Made by a program: the position numbers and the translations under genes
DNA from: an uncultured candidate division WPS-2 bacterium
GTDB taxonomy: Bacteria; Vulcanimicrobiota; Vulcanimicrobiia; Vulcanimicrobiales; Vulcanimicrobiaceae
Assembly: GCA_937927945.1 (NCBI GenBank)
Contig: CALEYW010000031.1
Coordinates: 32,660-96,659 of the forward strand
Length of the DNA: 64,000 nt
Direction of reading: 5' to 3'
The notes under the pieces: model-generated
The model's input: the letters and a program-made list of their open reading frames with translations, nothing else
What the model was told of the DNA's origin: nothing
Databases searched by the model: none
Shown here: one piece after another, positions 18,258-27,219 of the stretch
Position numbering within the stretch: position 1 is the stretch's first letter
Layout: the number at the start of each line of letters is the position of its first letter

Positions 18258-19175
18258 GCGCGTATTTGTTACCGGATCTACCGGATTTATAGGTTCAGCG
18301 ATCGTGAAGGAGTTGCGTACCGCGGGGCATCAGGTCCTCGGACTGGTGCGCAGCGACGCCGCCGCCGACAGGTTGGCGGGGTTGGGAGTCGAGGCGCATC
18401 GTGGCGACTTGTCGGAGACCGATAGCCTCGTCGCAGGCGCCCGAGCCTGCGATGGAGTGATCCACACGGCCTACATCCACGACTGGTCCAACGCGACTTT
18501 TGAGGCCGCAGCCGAGATCGACCGTCGAACGGTCGAGGCCATGGCGGCCGCGATGGAGGGCTCCGGCAAGTCGTTCGTCATCGCGTCCGGAACCGCGTTG
18601 CTTCCGCCGGGCCGTATCGGCACGGAAGAGGACCCGGCGGTAACCGAAGGCTTGGGCGCCCATCGCGGGCGGACGGAGGCTTCCATGCAGGCAGCCGCCG
18701 GTCGCGGCGTACGCGCCGGCGTCGTGCGGCTTCCGCCCTCCGTCCACGGAGCCGGCGACCACGGGTTCTTGCCCGCGCTGATCGACATCGCGCGCCGCAA
18801 GGGCATCTCCGCGTCCCCGGCGACGGCGCGAATCGCTGGCCGTCCGTGCACCGGTTGGACGCCGCGCGCCTCTTTCGGCTGGCGCTCGAGAACAGCGCTC
18901 CCGGAGCGCGCCTGCATGCCGTCGCCGAAGAAGGCGTGACGCTGCGCGCGATCGCCGAGACGATCGGCGCGGGCCTCGGCATCCCGGTGAAGAGCCTTGC
19001 CGGGGACGAAGCGCAGGCGCACTTTGAATGGCTTGCGCCTTTCGTGACCATTGATAATCCAACTTCCAGCGCACTCACCCGCAACTCACTGGGATGGCGC
19101 CCGCAGGAACGGGAGCTCCTGGGCGACATGCGAGAGAGCGGGTACTTTTCAGACAACAAGCTCGCCGTCGGCTAA
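18256..19175 (+). pseudogene. NAD-dependent epimerase, single frameshift
   Basis: An extended-SDR reductase (VFVTGSTGFIGSAIVKELRTAGHQVLGLVRS) resembling the intact gene at 34210-35106. The first frame is good up to about 18810 (LPALIDIARRKGISA). The homologous continuation VPGDGANRWPSVHRLDAARL is found one base out of frame and runs to 19175. A single deleted base near 18812 explains it. It starts divergently from the truncated MmyB gene. A sequencing error cannot be excluded. Confidence 0.75.
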
Positions 19176-20340
19176 AACCACGGACGCGCCGCATTCCCGA
19201 GGATTGATACCAGCAATTCAGGGATTGGGCGCGTCGACCCGTCGTGCGCCGAGCGGCTTGCGTCGCACGTCGTAAACTGGATTCTCGCGCTGCAATTGCT
19301 GGCCGTTCCGGAGCACGTGACGACGTTCGCAAGGAGAAAGCCGTTGCCGGAGGTGGTCGTGTGCGTCGGCCCGCTCGTGCGCTGATTGCAGGCGCCGGTG
19401 AAATCTGCGAAGTTCAGGCACGTGTCGAAGTTGCCGGGATGGATCAGGAGGTCGTTCACAGCCCGCGACACCTGCGGGCTCACGGCGGGTGTGCTCGAGG
19501 TGTCGAAGAGGTAGTAGTCCTCCCACGACCGGAACTGCTGCTGCGAGACACCGGCGAGCACGCCGTCGACGTAGAATTTGACGACATCCGCGTCGGAGCC
19601 GGTGAACTGCATCGTCATGCCGATCGTGTGCGGTAGCGTCGGATCGACGTACGCGATCTCGTGCGAGACGTACTTCGCGCAACCCGAGCAGGGCGTCGTT
19701 CCGCCGTTCACGCCTTCGACGTTCGTGGTGAAGATCAACAGCTTCTGGTTGTTGCTCGAATCCAACGTATGCCAAAGGCCCAACACCTGCATCCAGGCAC
19801 CTTGGTTCGTCCATTCCGGAGAAAAGCTCACTTCGAGCGAGGGCTGGAACAGGCCCGTCGCGGACGTCGCGACGAATTGCATGCCGAAGTACGGCTGGCA
19901 CGCCGCGCCGCAGACGGTCGCCGGACTCGTCGTCGTATCGGTGAGCGCCGTCGCATAGCCGGACGACTTTTGCATCGGCGGGGTACTGAGCCCGTTGGAG
20001 CACGTCTGCGTTATCGAGTTGTTGACCTCCAGCGCCTTCGTTGGCGGTGTAGCCGGCCACTGCGCGGAAGGATAACTGCTCGTATTCACGACGTTGGCGT
20101 CGTAGTCGTAGTTACCGCAGCTGTTCGAAAGCCACCCTTGCTGGCCTCGCACCGGGCCGTTGGAATAGGTCGCGAACGCAATCGGGCCGACGACGCTCGG
20201 CACCGTCGTCGTCACGCCGACGGTGATCGTGCTGGAGCCGTCCGAGAACGCGATCGTGCACGAACCGTTCGTCGTACCGGGAGTAATCGTCGACGATGAC
20301 GATGCCGGCGTGCCCGAAGGTATGCGCGCTCGCCGATGTC
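19172..20340 (-). pseudogene. Secreted Cys/Thr-rich protein, 5'-truncated
   Basis: An open frame of about 390 codons reaches upstream to about 20340 without a proper start or signal peptide. It contains Thr/Ser-rich repeats (SSSSTITPGTTNGSCTIAF), paired cysteines and a lectin-like middle (FVDGVLAGVSQQQFRSWEDYY-type, predicted beta-sandwich). This suggests an extracellular carbohydrate-associated protein whose 5' end was lost where it now abuts a sensor fragment near 20400. The first internal start is at 20215. Family not recognised. Confidence 0.5.
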
Positions 20341-20399
20341 GACATCACGCAGGTGCGCGTCGTGACCGCGCATCTTGGCGGCGGCTCGTCGCTCTGCAC

Positions 20400-21060
20400 C
20401 GTTCAAGGCGGCGCCGTGCCGCCGGCAAATGCGCTCGCGCCTGCCGCCCCATCATCTTGTCGATGAGGCTGGCGGCCGCGACGTTCAGCGCTTCCGACAA
20501 GAAAGCAGTCCCCATCGCGACCGACCCGTACAACAGGGTGCGGCTGACGACGAAGTCGATTTCCCACAGTTGGTAGCGGAGCACGGAGAATGCGATCGCT
20601 AGCGGCACGACGACCTGAAACGCGACGAAGAACGGCTGATGGACGAGCAAGACCACGAAATCCTGCCCGTGCTCCAGATGGAAGATCTGCCAGGGTAGGT
20701 GCGTCAAAAAGTCGCCTGCCACCGAAGCCGTGATTGGGTACACAACCCACTTCGTTTGCTGACGTTGAATCGGAGTTCGTACGCGGTAGAACCAGTACAG
20801 TTGGACGGCGACCGCGCTCGCGAACAGAGCGGCAATCGCGATGAACAGCCCAGGATGCGGAAATCGATACGGATTCACCGCCGGAACGAACGCCCAGAGG
20901 GCGGTCAGGCGAGCACGCACACGCTGAGCGCCCGGATTGACCACGCATTGAACCGCCCGTCCGGGAAGACGTAGAGGAACACGATGAACGATCCGAAGCC
21001 GAGGCTGCGCTCGAACAGCACCCACTGCGCTAGCGCGGGCGCATTGACGACGAGCGCATG
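20400..21060 (-). pseudogene. Multi-TM sensor fragment, two frames
   Basis: From 21060 down to about 20905 one frame reads QWVLFERSLGFGSFIVFLYVFPDGRF. The following helices continue in a second frame, ending VLRYQLWEIDFVVSRTLLYG and SLIDKMMGRQ. This is the same sensor family as the pseudogene at 7516-8626. GAF and kinase parts are absent, and both edges are junctions with unrelated fragments (secreted protein below, MmyB piece above). Confidence 0.6.
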
Positions 21061-21079
21061 CATCGGCGGCGGGATCGTT

Positions 21080-21215
21080 ACGCCCATTGGGTCGGTGTGA
21101 AGCGCTTTCAGCACCCCGTCGCCGGCCCGCTCACGCTTGAATACTCCACCTACTCCGTCGACTGCGGAGGCGGGCTGAGCATGATCGTTTTTACGCCGGG
21201 GTGTACGTTCGAAGC
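21080..21215 (+). pseudogene. MmyB C-terminal domain fragment
   Basis: About 45 codons reading GVKRFQHPVAGPLTLEYSTYS, then GGGLSMIVFTPG. This closely matches the end of the gene at 17688-18257, in the opposite orientation. There is no start or HTH. It is part of the 19-21 kb patchwork. Confidence 0.7.
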
Positions 21216-21285
21216 AGGCTCCAGTTCAGCAAATGGACACCGTCATCGCGCCGTGACCGTTCAATAGAACCTCTTTCTGACGCGA

Positions 21286-21705
21286 TCAAACGGCTGCCGT
21301 CGGCCCAAAGGCCTCGAGGATGGCGGTGAGCCGCGAGTTGACGTCAGCCGCGATTGGGGCGAGCTCGTGGTGCCCGGTGAAAGCCAGCATCGCGTCGGCG
21401 TCGACCACGCCGACCGTCGTATGTCCGGCGGCCCGCCGCACGATGACGTTGCAAGGAAGCAGGAGCCCGACGTCGGGATCGGCAGCGAGCGCGATCCTGG
21501 CGCTGTCGGGTTTGCAGGCGCCGAGGATCACGTAGTCGCCGATATCGACGCCGGCTTTCGCGCGCAGCGTCGCAGCGACGTCGATCTCGCACAGGATCCC
21601 GAAACCGTGCTCGGCCAGGAGCGCCTTCGCGCGCGAAACCGCGGCGGGGAAGTCTAGCGCGACTTCGCGGCTCGTTCCGTAGGAATGACGGGTAGTGGTT
21701 GTCAT
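21286..21705 (-). CDS. DUF302 domain protein
   Basis: A 139-residue protein. FPAAVSRAKALLAEHGFGILCEIDVAATLRAKAG, then YVILGACKPDSARIALAADPDVGLLLPCNVIVR, are the standard DUF302 signatures. The two cysteines (GACKP and LPCN) are in the usual places. The ATG overlaps the RND stop (ATGA), so it is translationally coupled to the CsoR-controlled exporter and likely helps in metal or sulfur stress. Confidence 0.85.
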   Translation of the reverse strand: MTTTTRHSYGTSREVALDFPAAVSRAKALLAEHGFGILCEIDVAATLRAKAGVDIGDYVILGACKPDSARIALAADPDVGLLLPCNVIVRRAAGHTTVGVVDADAMLAFTGHHELAPIAADVNSRLTAILEAFGPTAAV

Positions 21706-24700
21706 GCGGGCTGATACCTTTCTGAGGTGGGCACGGACGCGGGAACGGTGGAGTCCCTCGCAAGAGGGGCGTGGTACGTCACCAGTGCGTACAGCACTGG
21801 GACGACGAAGAGCGACAGCGCGGCGCTCGCACCCATGCCGAACACCAGCGCCCACGCGAGGCCGCTCCAAACCGGATCGAAGGCGATGACGAGCGCCGAG
21901 AGCATCCCGGCCGCGGCGGTCAGCACGATCGGGCGTGCGCGAATGGTTCCGGCATCCAGCAACGCTTCGCGGACCTGTACTCCGTGGGCGATGCGTTCCT
22001 CGACGAACTCGACGAGCACGATCGAGTTGCGAACCACGATCCCGGCCAACGCGATCACGCCGATCATCGCGGTCGCACTGAAGTAGACGCCGAATGGTGC
22101 CAACAGGGCAAACCCGGGCAAGACGCCGACCAGACCGAGCGGGACCGCGCTGAGAATGACGAGCGGCACGCGCAGCGAGCGGAAGCGTGCGACCAGCACT
22201 AGATAAATCAATGCGATCGCAACCGCCATCGCCAATCCGAGATCGCGGAAGACGTCGAGCGTGAGTTGCCACTCGCCGTCCCATCGCACGCCGTAGCCGG
22301 CAGGCAGGTGCGGGCCGCGCGCACGCGCGAGCATCAGGTCGATGACGGCGTAGGTGGAACTGCGTCCGGCCATCTCGCCGGAAACATAGTCGACGTCTTG
22401 ACCGTCCTCGCGATAAGCGACCGGCGGCGTAGTTTCCGTCACCACCCTGGCAATCGATTGAAGCGGTACGCTGCCGGCAGTGGTGCTCGGGATGGCCGTA
22501 TAGGCAAGCGCCGTCAGGCTGCCTCGCCAATCGTCACCATAGCGGAGAAAGATCGGGATCGGGTCGCGCGCGATCGAATCCCGGACGACCCCCGACTCGA
22601 CGCCGCCGAACGCGGCGGCGACCTCGCGGGCGGCGCTTGCCGGCGGCACGCCACTCAGCGCCGCCTTGCGCAAATCGAAGATCAGATGGGCGCGCGGCGG
22701 TTGCCGCTTGGCCGTGGTGTCGGTGTCGACGACGCCCGGTTCGGCACGCACTAGCGTCGCGACGTCTTGCGTAACGGCGGCGCGCGCTTCCCGCCCCGGC
22801 CCGGTAACCACGCCCAACACGCTCGCGCGCACGGGCGGTCCCGGCGGCTCCTCGATCAGCCTCACCGACGCACCGTATGGAGCGCCCGCGGCTTGCAGCG
22901 CCGGCCGCAGGTCGCGTACGATCGCTTCCGAGCTCGTCCGGCGCTGCGCTTTGTCGGCCAGGTTTACGCGCAATTCGGCGAACCAGGCGGCGTCCCTGAA
23001 GAACGAGCCGCGAAGCACGCCATTGAAGTCGGGGACGGCGTGCGTACCGACGAACGTTTCGACGTCGCGTACCTCGGGCCGTTGCAGAAGCCGGGTCTCG
23101 ACCGCCAATGCGGCCGCGCGCGTACGTTCTAGGTCGGTGCCGATCGGCTCGTCGATCGCGATCGAGAACGTATTCTCGTTTTGCGAAGGCAGCATGCGGA
23201 ACTTGACGAGCTGCAGCAGCGGCAGCGCGAGTGCGAAAACCAACGTGGATGCGAGGACTCCCAAGAACGCGCGCCGCGGTCCGGGACGATCTAACAATCC
23301 GCCGAGCGCGTTGCGATAGACGCGCTGCCAACGTGCCTTCGCCCCGTTCCGAGGCCGGTGCCCCGAATGGAGCAGACGCAGTGCCGCCCACGGCGTGACC
23401 ACCATGGCGACGCCGAGCGAGGCGAGCATCGCAACGGGGACGTCGAGCGGGATCGGGCGCATGTACGGCCCCATCAGCCCGGTGACGAACGCCATCGGCA
23501 GGAAGGCCAGGATGACGGTGACCGTGGCGAGGATCGTGGGACTCCCCACCTGCGCCACCGCGCGCACGACGATCGCACGCCGGTCGCCTCCGCCCTCTCG
23601 CAGCTCCCGATTGATGTTCTCGATGACCACGATCGCATCGTCGACGAGCAGCCCCAGCGAGAGGATGAGGGCGAAGAGGGTGATGCGATTGATCGTTTGG
23701 TGCGCGAGCATCGCGACGCCGAGCGTGATGAACAACGTGAGAGGTATCGCGAGCGCGACGACCGCAGCCTCGCGCCAGCCGAGCGCCAGCAGCAACAGCA
23801 CCGAGACGATCGCGATCCCTTCCATCAGCCGCTGGAAGAGCTCGTTGACCGAAGCGTTCGCCTTTTCGCCGTCGTTCCGCGTCACGTCGAGGGTAATGCC
23901 GGCCGGCAGCGCAAAGGCGTGCGTCGAATCGAGAACCGCCGAGGCGACCTGAACGACGTTGGTTCCGCTGCGCTTGGCGACGGCGATGCTGACCGCGGTC
24001 TGCTGTACCGGCCCTCCGCGGTGAGAAGCCCAGACGTAGGTTTCTCGCGGCGCGAGCCCCCGCGACACGCGCGCGATCTCGCCGAGCTGCACCGGGACGC
24101 CGCCATGGACCGCGACCGGCGCCCCGGCGACGTCTTCGGCCGAGCGGAACGGTGCGCCGGCGCGAAGCTCGAGCCGCTGGAGGCCGTCGCTGACGTAGCC
24201 GGCCGGTTGTTCCGCATTCGAACGGAGCGCAGCGTCGATCTCGGCGAAGCCGACCGCATAAGCGTGCAGCCGCTGCGGATCGATGACGACGTTGATGTTG
24301 CGACTGCGGCCGCCGTAAAGCGTAAGCGCGCCGACCCCGGGCAGCGGAGCCAGCGCGTCGCTGAGCCGGTAGGCGACATCCCGCAACGCCGCCTCGTCGT
24401 AGCTCGCGCTCGACAGCGTCAGCACCACGACCGGAACGTCGTCGACATCGATCCGCGAAACGACCGGAGCCAGCGCGTCGGCGGGGATCGCCCCACGGTT
24501 TCCGAGCAGACGCGTGTAGAGATCGACGTACGCCTGCGTCGTGTCCGTCCCGACGCGGTAGCGGACGGTTATGATCGAACGTCCGTCGCCAGAGCTCGCG
24601 TAGACGTGCTCGACGTTGGCGATCTGGCCGATGACGCGCTCGAGCGGGAGCGTAACGAGCCGGACGACTTCGTCCCGCGCACGCCCTGGTGCATCGGTCG

Positions 24701-24869
24701 TGACGATCGCGGTCGGGACGGTGATGCGCGGATTCTCTTCGCGCGGCGTGAAGGCGATCGCGACCAGGCCGAACAGCGTCGCAGCCACGACCAGCACGAC
24801 GGTGATCTTCGCGTCGAGGAAGGCACTGACAATCCGTGCCAGCGGGGTCGTGACCGGCTCCGGCTTCAT
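21702..24869 (-). CDS. RND-family efflux permease
   Basis: About 1055 residues, the full length for an RND inner-membrane pump. It has an N-terminal helix (KITVVLVVAATLFGLVAIAF) and the TM4 acidic pair in LILSLGLLVDDAIVVIENINRE, giving proton relay. It has two periplasmic porter halves and a second membrane half starting near 850. The DD motif fits drug/hydrophobe or generic RND pumps rather than CusA. No membrane-fusion protein or outer-membrane factor is adjacent. The upstream ATG at 24884 lies inside a CsoR operator, so the ATG at 24869 is preferred. Confidence 0.85.
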   Translation of the reverse strand: MKPEPVTTPLARIVSAFLDAKITVVLVVAATLFGLVAIAFTPREENPRITVPTAIVTTDAPGRARDEVVRLVTLPLERVIGQIANVEHVYASSGDGRSIITVRYRVGTDTTQAYVDLYTRLLGNRGAIPADALAPVVSRIDVDDVPVVVLTLSSASYDEAALRDVAYRLSDALAPLPGVGALTLYGGRSRNINVVIDPQRLHAYAVGFAEIDAALRSNAEQPAGYVSDGLQRLELRAGAPFRSAEDVAGAPVAVHGGVPVQLGEIARVSRGLAPRETYVWASHRGGPVQQTAVSIAVAKRSGTNVVQVASAVLDSTHAFALPAGITLDVTRNDGEKANASVNELFQRLMEGIAIVSVLLLLALGWREAAVVALAIPLTLFITLGVAMLAHQTINRITLFALILSLGLLVDDAIVVIENINRELREGGGDRRAIVVRAVAQVGSPTILATVTVILAFLPMAFVTGLMGPYMRPIPLDVPVAMLASLGVAMVVTPWAALRLLHSGHRPRNGAKARWQRVYRNALGGLLDRPGPRRAFLGVLASTLVFALALPLLQLVKFRMLPSQNENTFSIAIDEPIGTDLERTRAAALAVETRLLQRPEVRDVETFVGTHAVPDFNGVLRGSFFRDAAWFAELRVNLADKAQRRTSSEAIVRDLRPALQAAGAPYGASVRLIEEPPGPPVRASVLGVVTGPGREARAAVTQDVATLVRAEPGVVDTDTTAKRQPPRAHLIFDLRKAALSGVPPASAAREVAAAFGGVESGVVRDSIARDPIPIFLRYGDDWRGSLTALAYTAIPSTTAGSVPLQSIARVVTETTPPVAYREDGQDVDYVSGEMAGRSSTYAVIDLMLARARGPHLPAGYGVRWDGEWQLTLDVFRDLGLAMAVAIALIYLVLVARFRSLRVPLVILSAVPLGLVGVLPGFALLAPFGVYFSATAMIGVIALAGIVVRNSIVLVEFVEERIAHGVQVREALLDAGTIRARPIVLTAAAGMLSALVIAFDPVWSGLAWALVFGMGASAALSLFVVPVLYALVTYHAPLARDSTVPASVPTSERYQPA

Positions 24870-24882
24870 GGCCTGTTCTAGC

Positions 24883-24922
24883 ATACTCCCGGGGGTATAC
24901 GCAATGGTACCCCCAGGGGTAT
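24883..24922. promoter_or_regulatory. Two CsoR-type operators
   Basis: ATACTCCCGGGGGTAT (24883-24898) and GTACCCCCAGGGGTAT (24907-24922) are G-tract/C-tract palindromes of the TACCCC-n-GGGGTA type bound by CsoR/RcnR proteins. They lie between the divergent RND and CsoR genes, so both are probably de-repressed by the same metal. Confidence 0.85.
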
Positions 24923-24931
24923 AATGGCGCC

Positions 24932-25228
24932 GTGGCTACGCGAAAGAACGGAACTCGTCGTCTCTCGATTTCCGACGACGACCTTGGCGCGTTGCGCGCC
25001 CGCATGCGCCGGCTCGAGGGTCAAATCCGGGCGGTCGAGCGCATGCTGGGCGAGCGCCTGGACTGTCATGAGATCGTCCAGCAGATGGCGGCAGCCCGTG
25101 GCGCGCTCGACCGCTCGATGGTGCAGCTCATGGTCGCCAGCATGACCGACTGCCTGCGCGCCGACGGCGGCGGCGTGAATGAGGCGGAACTGCGCCGGCT
25201 CGGCGAACGCTTCGCACAGTTCCTCTAG
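24932..25228 (+). CDS. CsoR/FrmR-family repressor (DUF156)
   Basis: A 98-residue all-helical repressor: RMRRLEGQIRAVERMLGERLDCHEIVQQMAAARGALDRSMVQLM, with a later TDCL. The first Cys (in LDCHEIV) and last Cys (TDCL) of the C-H-C copper triad are present. The middle His (usually in an HLxxCL helix) is replaced by Ala-Ser-Met, so metal or thiol specificity may differ. GTG start at 24932; no clear Shine-Dalgarno, perhaps leaderless. Its 3' end overlaps the convergent DUF2892 gene by four bases. Confidence 0.85.
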   Translation: MATRKNGTRRLSISDDDLGALRARMRRLEGQIRAVERMLGERLDCHEIVQQMAAARGALDRSMVQLMVASMTDCLRADGGGVNEAELRRLGERFAQFL

Positions 25229-25461
25229 TGCCGGCGCTCGACCAGCGCGAGGATGTTCGACATCAAGCACCATCCGGTGAGCGAGGATTGCAGCAGGTTT
25301 GCGCCGACGAACGCGGCCAGCCAGAGCCAGCGTAGATCGACGAACGCCGCAAGACCCGCGCTGGCGAGAACGAGTAGGCCCGCGATCGCGCGCACCTGGG
25401 TTTCTACCGCCCATCCGCGCTGGTCCGCGCGAGCGCCGAGTTCCGAGAGTAGTGATGCCAT
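25225..25461 (-). CDS. DUF2892 small membrane protein
   Basis: A 78-residue two-helix protein: QVRAIAGLLVLASAGLAAF, then WLAAFVGANLLQSSLTGWC. The GxC near the second helix end is the YgaP/DUF2892 signature. Such proteins accompany rhodaneses and sulfur or copper genes. It follows the small Met/Gly-rich protein by 11 bases and forms a pair with it. Confidence 0.75.
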   Translation of the reverse strand: MASLLSELGARADQRGWAVETQVRAIAGLLVLASAGLAAFVDLRWLWLAAFVGANLLQSSLTGWCLMSNILALVERRH

Positions 25462-25472
25462 GTCTCAACCCC

Positions 25473-25790
25473 TCACCGGTTGGTGAGTGGTTTGGCTGAA
25501 CCGACGTCGGAATCGTCGCGCTGCCCGAATGCAACGCGGTTGTAGACGGCTGCCAGGATCCAGCCGGCAAGCGCGCCGCCGACGAATGCCCACACAACCA
25601 TGAAGAGACCGCCACCAAATCCCATGTGGTAGCCGGCCCGTCCTTGACCGTATCCGCCCATCATCGAGCCGCCCATCATGGAACCGGCGCCCAGCAGGCC
25701 AAGCCCGCCGACAATCGCTAGCGCGACCGCGGCAACGCCTCCCGCGATCGCGAACGCCGCGGGCTGCAGTGTGGCAGAGATGTTTCGCAT
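25473..25790 (-). CDS. Small Met/Gly-rich membrane protein
   Basis: A 105-residue protein with two hydrophobic helices (AIAGGVAAVALAIVGGLGLL and FMVVWAFVGGALAGWILAAV) separated by a GSMMGGSMMGGYGQGR loop. The Met- and Gly-rich loop could contact copper or silver, which suits its place beside the CsoR system. The family is not named. Confidence 0.65.
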   Translation of the reverse strand: MRNISATLQPAAFAIAGGVAAVALAIVGGLGLLGAGSMMGGSMMGGYGQGRAGYHMGFGGGLFMVVWAFVGGALAGWILAAVYNRVAFGQRDDSDVGSAKPLTNR

Positions 25791-26159
25791 TGGTTTCCTC
25801 GCTTTCCGCGATCTATTGTCTCACCGACGTTCCGCATTCTTAGGAACGGAAGCGGAAGGGACCAGACGGCGGCCTTCGCAGGTTCTTCACGACTACGTCT
25901 TACAATCTGACGTAGACTGTCCGCAAGGCCGCGGACGCGCCAAACCAAACCTTCTATGCATTTTATCGAATGCGCTACGCCGCAGAGGCCGGCGTTCCCA
26001 ATCTCAACCTCTGCGGCAACAAGGACGCGACGTTCTTTCCCGATATCGTCGGACCCAGACGGTGTGCCGTCACTCGCGCTGCTCCAAATGGCTTCCCGCC
26101 TACCGTTTATCTGCTCTCTGGCTGGCTACAGAACGCTCTCGATGCGGCCGTGCGTGACC
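25791..26159. other. Gap with no supported gene
   Basis: Upstream region of the DUF2892 operon followed by sequence without a coherent reading. The nearest reading frames show no recognisable motif until the ATPase fragment. Confidence 0.5.
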
Positions 26160-26460
26160 GCGCCGCCGGGCTCGCGTCTGACGCAAAGACCCCGATGTAT
26201 GTGCTGATCGGCGATGCATTGGCCGGCATCGTCGCCGTCGCGGATGAGGTCCGTCCCTCGGCGAAAGAGGCCATCGCGCGTCTCAAACAGATTGGCGTCC
26301 GAACCGCGATGGTGACCGGGGACAACCGGCATACCGGGGCGCGCTCTATCCGTCGCTGAAGGTGCTGTTGGCACCGGAGTGGGCGGCCATCCTGATGAGC
26401 GGCTCGACCATCAGCGTGACCGTAAACGCGCTCCTCCTCAACCGCTGGTTGGCCTTGTGG
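26160..26460 (+). pseudogene. P-type heavy-metal ATPase remnant
   Basis: TPMYVLIGDALAGIVAVADE, then VRPSAKEAIARLKQIGVRTAMVTGDNRHTGA, is the actuator-to-P/N region ending with the TGDN hinge motif. After an internal deletion and frame change at about 26341 the text resumes as LYPSLKVLLAPEWAAILMSG and NALLLNRW, the C-terminal end of CopA-type ATPases. The DKTG phosphorylation site, CPC helix and hinge end are gone. Confidence 0.7.
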
Positions 26461-26493
26461 CGTGGATTCTGCGGTCGTGAGCCGCAGCGTGCG

Positions 26494-27219
26494 TTAGTTC
26501 CCTCGGCGGTTCGTCGCGATCATCTCGACAAAGTGAGCTGGCTTGGCCGGAAGAAATCCAGCGATCGCCTCCACGAACAGGTCACGATTTGTTTCCAGCA
26601 GCGCGCCGTTGTGCCGACGTTCAAATCCGATCGTTGACGACGGCTTTCCGCTCATAGCGCGTCCACATGGGCTCCCGGAGATATGCGCGGGATACACTTC
26701 GACGTAGTCCGGAAGAGCAAGAAGCTTGTCGTGAAGCGAGGTGAACAACTCGTTCGCAGCGTTCGGGCCGCCAAGGTCCGGTCGCCCGATGTCCCCCACG
26801 AACAGTGTGTCCCCGGTGAGCACGAACCATGGTTCTTTCGAGCGCGTATGGTCACTCACCAGAAATGCAGTGCTCTCCGGCGTGTGTCCTGGCGTGTGCA
26901 ACGCGCGGATGACGACGTTTCCTAACGAAACCTCCTGGTTGTCATCCAAAGGCGTGAAGGGAAACTCCAGTTCAGCGGTGCGGTGATAGTAGATCGGCGC
27001 GCCAGTGCGTGCGGCGAGCTCGCGTTCTCCGGAGCGATGATCTGCGTGAACGTGCGTGCTCAGGATCGCCTCGATCTTCATCCCGCGTTCCCGAGCGATT
27101 TCGATATATTGAGCGACCTCAAACTGAGGATCGACGACCGCGGCGCGGCCTTGACCGCCTCAACCGAAGACGTACGAGGCGCAGCCGGTCTCAGATCGCA
27201 GGAGCTGGCGAAAGATCAT
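26494..27219 (-). CDS. MBL-fold persulfide-dioxygenase-like hydrolase with in-frame TGA
   Basis: 241 codons beginning MIFRQLLRSETGCASYVFG, the usual start of ETHE1/persulfide-dioxygenase-like metallo-beta-lactamase-fold proteins. Codon 20 is TGA (27160-27162). The frame then continues GGQGRAAVVDPQFEVAQYI into an intact core: zinc motif THVHADH (55-61), TPGHTPEST and GDTLFVGDIGRPD. The ATG overlaps the MFS stop by ATGA, which supports translation from 27219. TGA takes a place where I expect Cys or an acidic residue. Either it is a selenocysteine codon or the gene is dead; a start at codon 47 would lack a beta-strand. Confidence 0.65.
27136..27162 (-). promoter_or_regulatory. SECIS-like hairpin after the MBL in-frame TGA
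   Basis: After TGA (27162-27160) the transcript can pair GGCCGC with GCGGUC around a GCC loop. The stem is 6 bp with one G-U; the loop lies at 27144-27142 and begins 15 nt after the TGA. Bacterial SECIS elements sit at about this spacing with a G at the loop start. GC-rich DNA forms hairpins easily, so this is suggestive only. Confidence 0.35.
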
